A stretch of DNA of 64,000 nucleotides from JASGCL01 sp965262775 (GTDB taxonomy: Bacteria > Pseudomonadota > Alphaproteobacteria > JASGCL01): positions 1 through 64,000 of the forward strand of contig CBDHFT010000005.1 of NCBI GenBank assembly GCA_965262775.1, written 5' to 3'. The first letter of the stretch is position 1. Every line of letters begins with the position of its first letter. The notes below the pieces were generated by a model that worked only from the letters and a program-made list of their open reading frames with translations, was not told where the DNA came from and did not search any database. The translations under genes were made by a program, and so were the position numbers. This document shows positions 61,796-64,000 of the stretch, in pieces.

Positions 61796-62983
61796 TCACA
61801 TTTTTTTTGCGGCATCGCCCAGGTCGCTTGCGGTAATAATCGGTAAACCAGAATCTTGTAATAGTTTTTTGCCTAACTCGACATTGGTTCCTTCCAACCT
61901 TACCACCAACGGCAAATGCAAATCCTTCATGCCGTGCAACGCGTTGATAATTCCTTTGGCAATAATATCGCACCGCATAATCCCGCCGAAGATATTAACC
62001 AATATTCCTTTTACATTTTTATCCGACAAAATAATTTCGAAGGCTTTCTTGACTCGTTCCTCGGTTGCGCCGCCGCCGACATCTAAAAAATTGGCGGGCG
62101 ACGCCCTTCCTGCTTAATAATATCCAATGTCGCCATGGCAAGCCCCGCGCCATTCACCATGCAGCCTATGTTACCATCCAGCTTGATATAACTTAGGTCA
62201 TGCTTGGCGGCTTCGCGTTCCATCGGTTCTTCTTTCGGCGGCGTCGCGCAATTTTTCTATATCGGGGTGTCTGAATAATCCATTGTCATCGAAACTTATT
62301 TTTGCATCAAGCAATACCAACCGATTATCTTGGGTTAAAATCATGGGATTAATTTCTATCAAGGAACAATCTTTTTCTAAAAATACTTTGAACAAACGCT
62401 CATAATTTTTTCCCAGACCGCCCACGACCGAGGATGGCAAACCTAAGTTCTGCGCCGCCTGCGCCGCCATGGTGCTATCGATTGGTTTATTGATGTCCAA
62501 AGGAATTTTGAAATTTTGTCGGGTGTGTTTTTCTGCAACCTCCTCTATATTCATGCCGCCCGCTGGCGACAGCACAAAAATCGGCGTTGCCGAAGCACGG
62601 TCAATCAGCAGGCTTAGGTAAAATTCCGCCTTAATGTCGGCTCCCTCCTCGATATACAAACACTGGACTTCTTTGCCCAACGCGCCAGTTTGCTTGGTCA
62701 TCAGGGTATGGTGCAACATGGCTTCGGCGTTTTTCATCACCTCCGCGCTTGTCTTGACCACGCGCACCCCGCCTTTTTCATTCTCTTGTCCTTTAAAATG
62801 CCCCGCGCCCCTGCCCCCTGCGTGAATTTGCGCCTTCACAACGAATATTTTATTTCCTGCAATTTTTTGCAATGCCGCGGTGGCTTTTTCTACCTCATCC
62901 AGGCTTCTTATCGCTACGCCATGTGGCGCGGGCAAGCCGTAAGCTTTTAATATTTCTTTGCCCTGATATTCATGAATATTCAT
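61796..62983 (-). pseudogene. sucC: Succinyl-CoA synthetase beta subunit, broken by two single-base frameshifts
   Basis: ATP-grasp beta subunit. The first frame starts MNIHEYQGKEILKAYGLPAP, has KAQIHAGGRGAGHFKG and LIEINPMILT, and ends LRDAAE then goes out of frame. The middle segment, with no start of its own, is EEPMEREAAKHDLSYIKLDG and NIGCMVNGAGLAMATLDIIK. The last frame is SPANFLDVGGGATEERVKKA then GILVNIFGGIMRCDIIAKGI to the stop at 61796. Breaks: extra base in T3 at 62233-62235, missing base at C3 62104-62106. The net change is zero, 395 residues, normal length. mdh ends 36 bases upstream. Confidence 0.92.
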
Positions 62984-63019
62984 AAATTTATAAATGAGCG
63001 CAATAGAGAATGAAAGGGG

Positions 63020-63982
63020 TTAGGCTTGGTTTTCTAAATTCGCCAATGCTTTTTCTAAATCGCGCACTGCCTGCACCGATTTATCAAAATTTTTCTTTTC
63101 TTCGTCATTCATCGCGACCTCAATAATTTTTTCTACACCATTTTTGCCTATGATAACGGGCACGCCGACGTAGATACCTTCCAACCCATATTGCCCTTTG
63201 CAATAAGCGGCGCAGGGCATCAAGGATTTTTTATCAAGCAAATAACTTTCGGCCATGGCCACCGCCGATGCCGCGGGCGCGTAAAAAGCCGAACCCGTTT
63301 TTAACAAATTAACAATTTCGGCACCGCCGTTGCGGGTGCGGGTGATGATGGCATCGACCTTATCTTTTTTAATCAACCCCTGCCCCACCGCGCTAGGCAG
63401 GTCCATGCCATTGATAGCAACGCAAGACGCCATGGGCACCATCAAATCGCCATGGCCACCCAGCACCATGGCGTCGATATCGGCCACCGCTATCTCGGTT
63501 GCTTCCGATAAAAAATAACGAAAGCGCGCCGAATCCAACATGCCCGCCATACCCACCACTTTGTGGGTGGGAAAGCCCAAAGACCGTTGTAATTTCCCCA
63601 CCATGACATCAAGCGGGTTGGTGATACAAATAACAAAAGCATCGGGGCAAATATTTTTTAACCCCTTGCCCACCGCCGCCATCACCGCGGCGTTGACACC
63701 TATCAAATCATCGCGACTCATCCCTGGCTTGCGCGGCGACCCCGCGGTCACAATAACCACGTCGCTATCGGCAAGGTCATTATAATTATTGGTTCCCGAA
63801 AATTGTTGAGTCATGCCAAGCAAGGGCGCGGCCTGGGCCAGGTCTAAGGCCTTGCCTTGGGGGATGCCTTCCATCACATCGAACAAAACAATATCGCCCA
63901 AATTTTTTAACCCCAACAACAGGGCAAGGGTGCCGCCAATATTGCCAGCGCCAATCAATGCAATTTTGTTTCTTTTTTTCAT
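63020..63982 (-). CDS. mdh: Malate dehydrogenase
   Basis: Oxidises malate to oxaloacetate with NAD. This is the LDH-like MDH of alphaproteobacteria: 320 residues, IALIGAGNIGGTLALLL (8-24) as the NAD-binding loop, VVIVTAGSPRKPGMSRDDL as the mobile substrate loop, ITNPLDVM, and GGHGDLMVP with the catalytic histidine. The frame is intact, unlike the four downstream genes. It is the first gene of the mdh-sucC-sucD-sucA-odhB unit. Only 18 bases of upstream sequence are in the window; a TATTATAAAC stretch there may be part of a -10 region. Confidence 0.97.
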   Translation of the reverse strand: MKKRNKIALIGAGNIGGTLALLLGLKNLGDIVLFDVMEGIPQGKALDLAQAAPLLGMTQQFSGTNNYNDLADSDVVIVTAGSPRKPGMSRDDLIGVNAAVMAAVGKGLKNICPDAFVICITNPLDVMVGKLQRSLGFPTHKVVGMAGMLDSARFRYFLSEATEIAVADIDAMVLGGHGDLMVPMASCVAINGMDLPSAVGQGLIKKDKVDAIITRTRNGGAEIVNLLKTGSAFYAPAASAVAMAESYLLDKKSLMPCAAYCKGQYGLEGIYVGVPVIIGKNGVEKIIEVAMNDEEKKNFDKSVQAVRDLEKALANLENQA

Positions 63983-64000
63983 TTACTATTGTTTATAATA

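Noticed and set aside
1..64000. CRISPR arrays, insertion sequences, integrases, phage genes, toxin-antitoxin pairs or biosynthetic gene clusters.
   Set aside because: I saw no regularly spaced repeats, transposase or integrase motifs, or such gene sets on either strand.

Overview
The window is a gene-dense block of housekeeping genes from an alphaproteobacterium of moderate, slightly AT-leaning composition. The evidence is the mdh-sucC-sucD-sucA-odhB gene order, the argH-lptM-lysA arrangement with a 40-residue lipoprotein, a DUF4167 RNA-binding-type protein, a TIGR01459 HAD protein, adjacent mlaA and mlaC genes, and a UvrA with the CPVSG form of its first zinc knuckle. Genes for arginine, lysine, thymidylate, folate one-carbon, isoprenoid and cobyric acid metabolism point to a biosynthetically capable, not strongly reduced, organism. 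I cannot name the genus from the sequence. I see no CRISPR array, insertion sequence, phage gene, toxin-antitoxin pair or defence island, and no clear candidate for a new multi-gene system.

Layout. 0-3 kb, plus strand: end of a GNAT gene, a YejA-type peptide-binding protein, thyA. 3-7 kb, minus strand: cobQ, a frameshifted yraN, rsmI and an rRNA-methyltransferase-like gene, then a plus-strand TrmH-family gene. 7.8-10.4 kb: rmuC, a PAP2 phosphatase, an AlkA-type glycosylase. 10.4-13.8 kb: mlaA, mlaC, lepA. 13.9-15.4 kb: a HAD phosphatase and a D-amino-acid-transaminase-like gene. 15.5-21.4 kb: argH, lptM, lysA, an M23 peptidase, an MFS transporter, tRNA-His(GTG). 21.5-23 kb: a short CDF-like transporter and an epimerase. 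23-33.7 kb, plus strand: hflX, rpmI, rplT, pheS, pheT, uvrA, yggT, folD, nth. 33.7-38.5 kb: plsC-like, rho, nfuA, two DUF805 genes, a serine hydrolase. 38.7-39.8 kb: an ornithine/lysine-type decarboxylase. 39.8-47.1 kb, minus strand: era, rnc, lepB, prfA, hisS, ispG and a GT10 fucosyltransferase-like gene, with a divergent GT2 gene and kup beyond it. 50.4-64 kb, minus strand: pmbA/tldE, a rhodanese, a Pcm-like protein, bamE, the TIGR01459 gene, a membrane protein with a possible degenerate EAL domain, DUF4167, odhB, sucA, sucD, sucC, mdh.

The most striking feature is not a gene. Translating between fragments, I find 13 single-base insertions or deletions that break otherwise well conserved reading frames. 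One is in yraN near 4.68 kb. The other twelve lie between 53.56 and 62.24 kb: TIGR01459 (1), DUF4167 (1), odhB (1), sucA (4), sucD (3, two of them mutually compensating), sucC (2). Nearly all fall in runs of one base, and both signs occur. Correcting them gives whole-codon genes of about 297, 190, 383, 1056, 292 and 395 residues with intact active-site motifs. This clustering fits local consensus errors (for example low coverage) better than gene death. If the indels are real, the organism would lack 2-oxoglutarate dehydrogenase and succinyl-CoA synthetase, which would be a major metabolic change.

Functionally, the window joins translation and RNA maturation (rpmI, rplT, pheST, hisS, lepA, prfA, rnc, era, rsmI, TrmH), envelope upkeep (mlaA/C, bamE, lptM, plsC-like, lepB, M23), DNA repair (uvrA, nth, alkA-like, rmuC) and the lower TCA cycle. 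The GT10/GT2 pair is the only clearly accessory-looking module and suggests a surface glycan.
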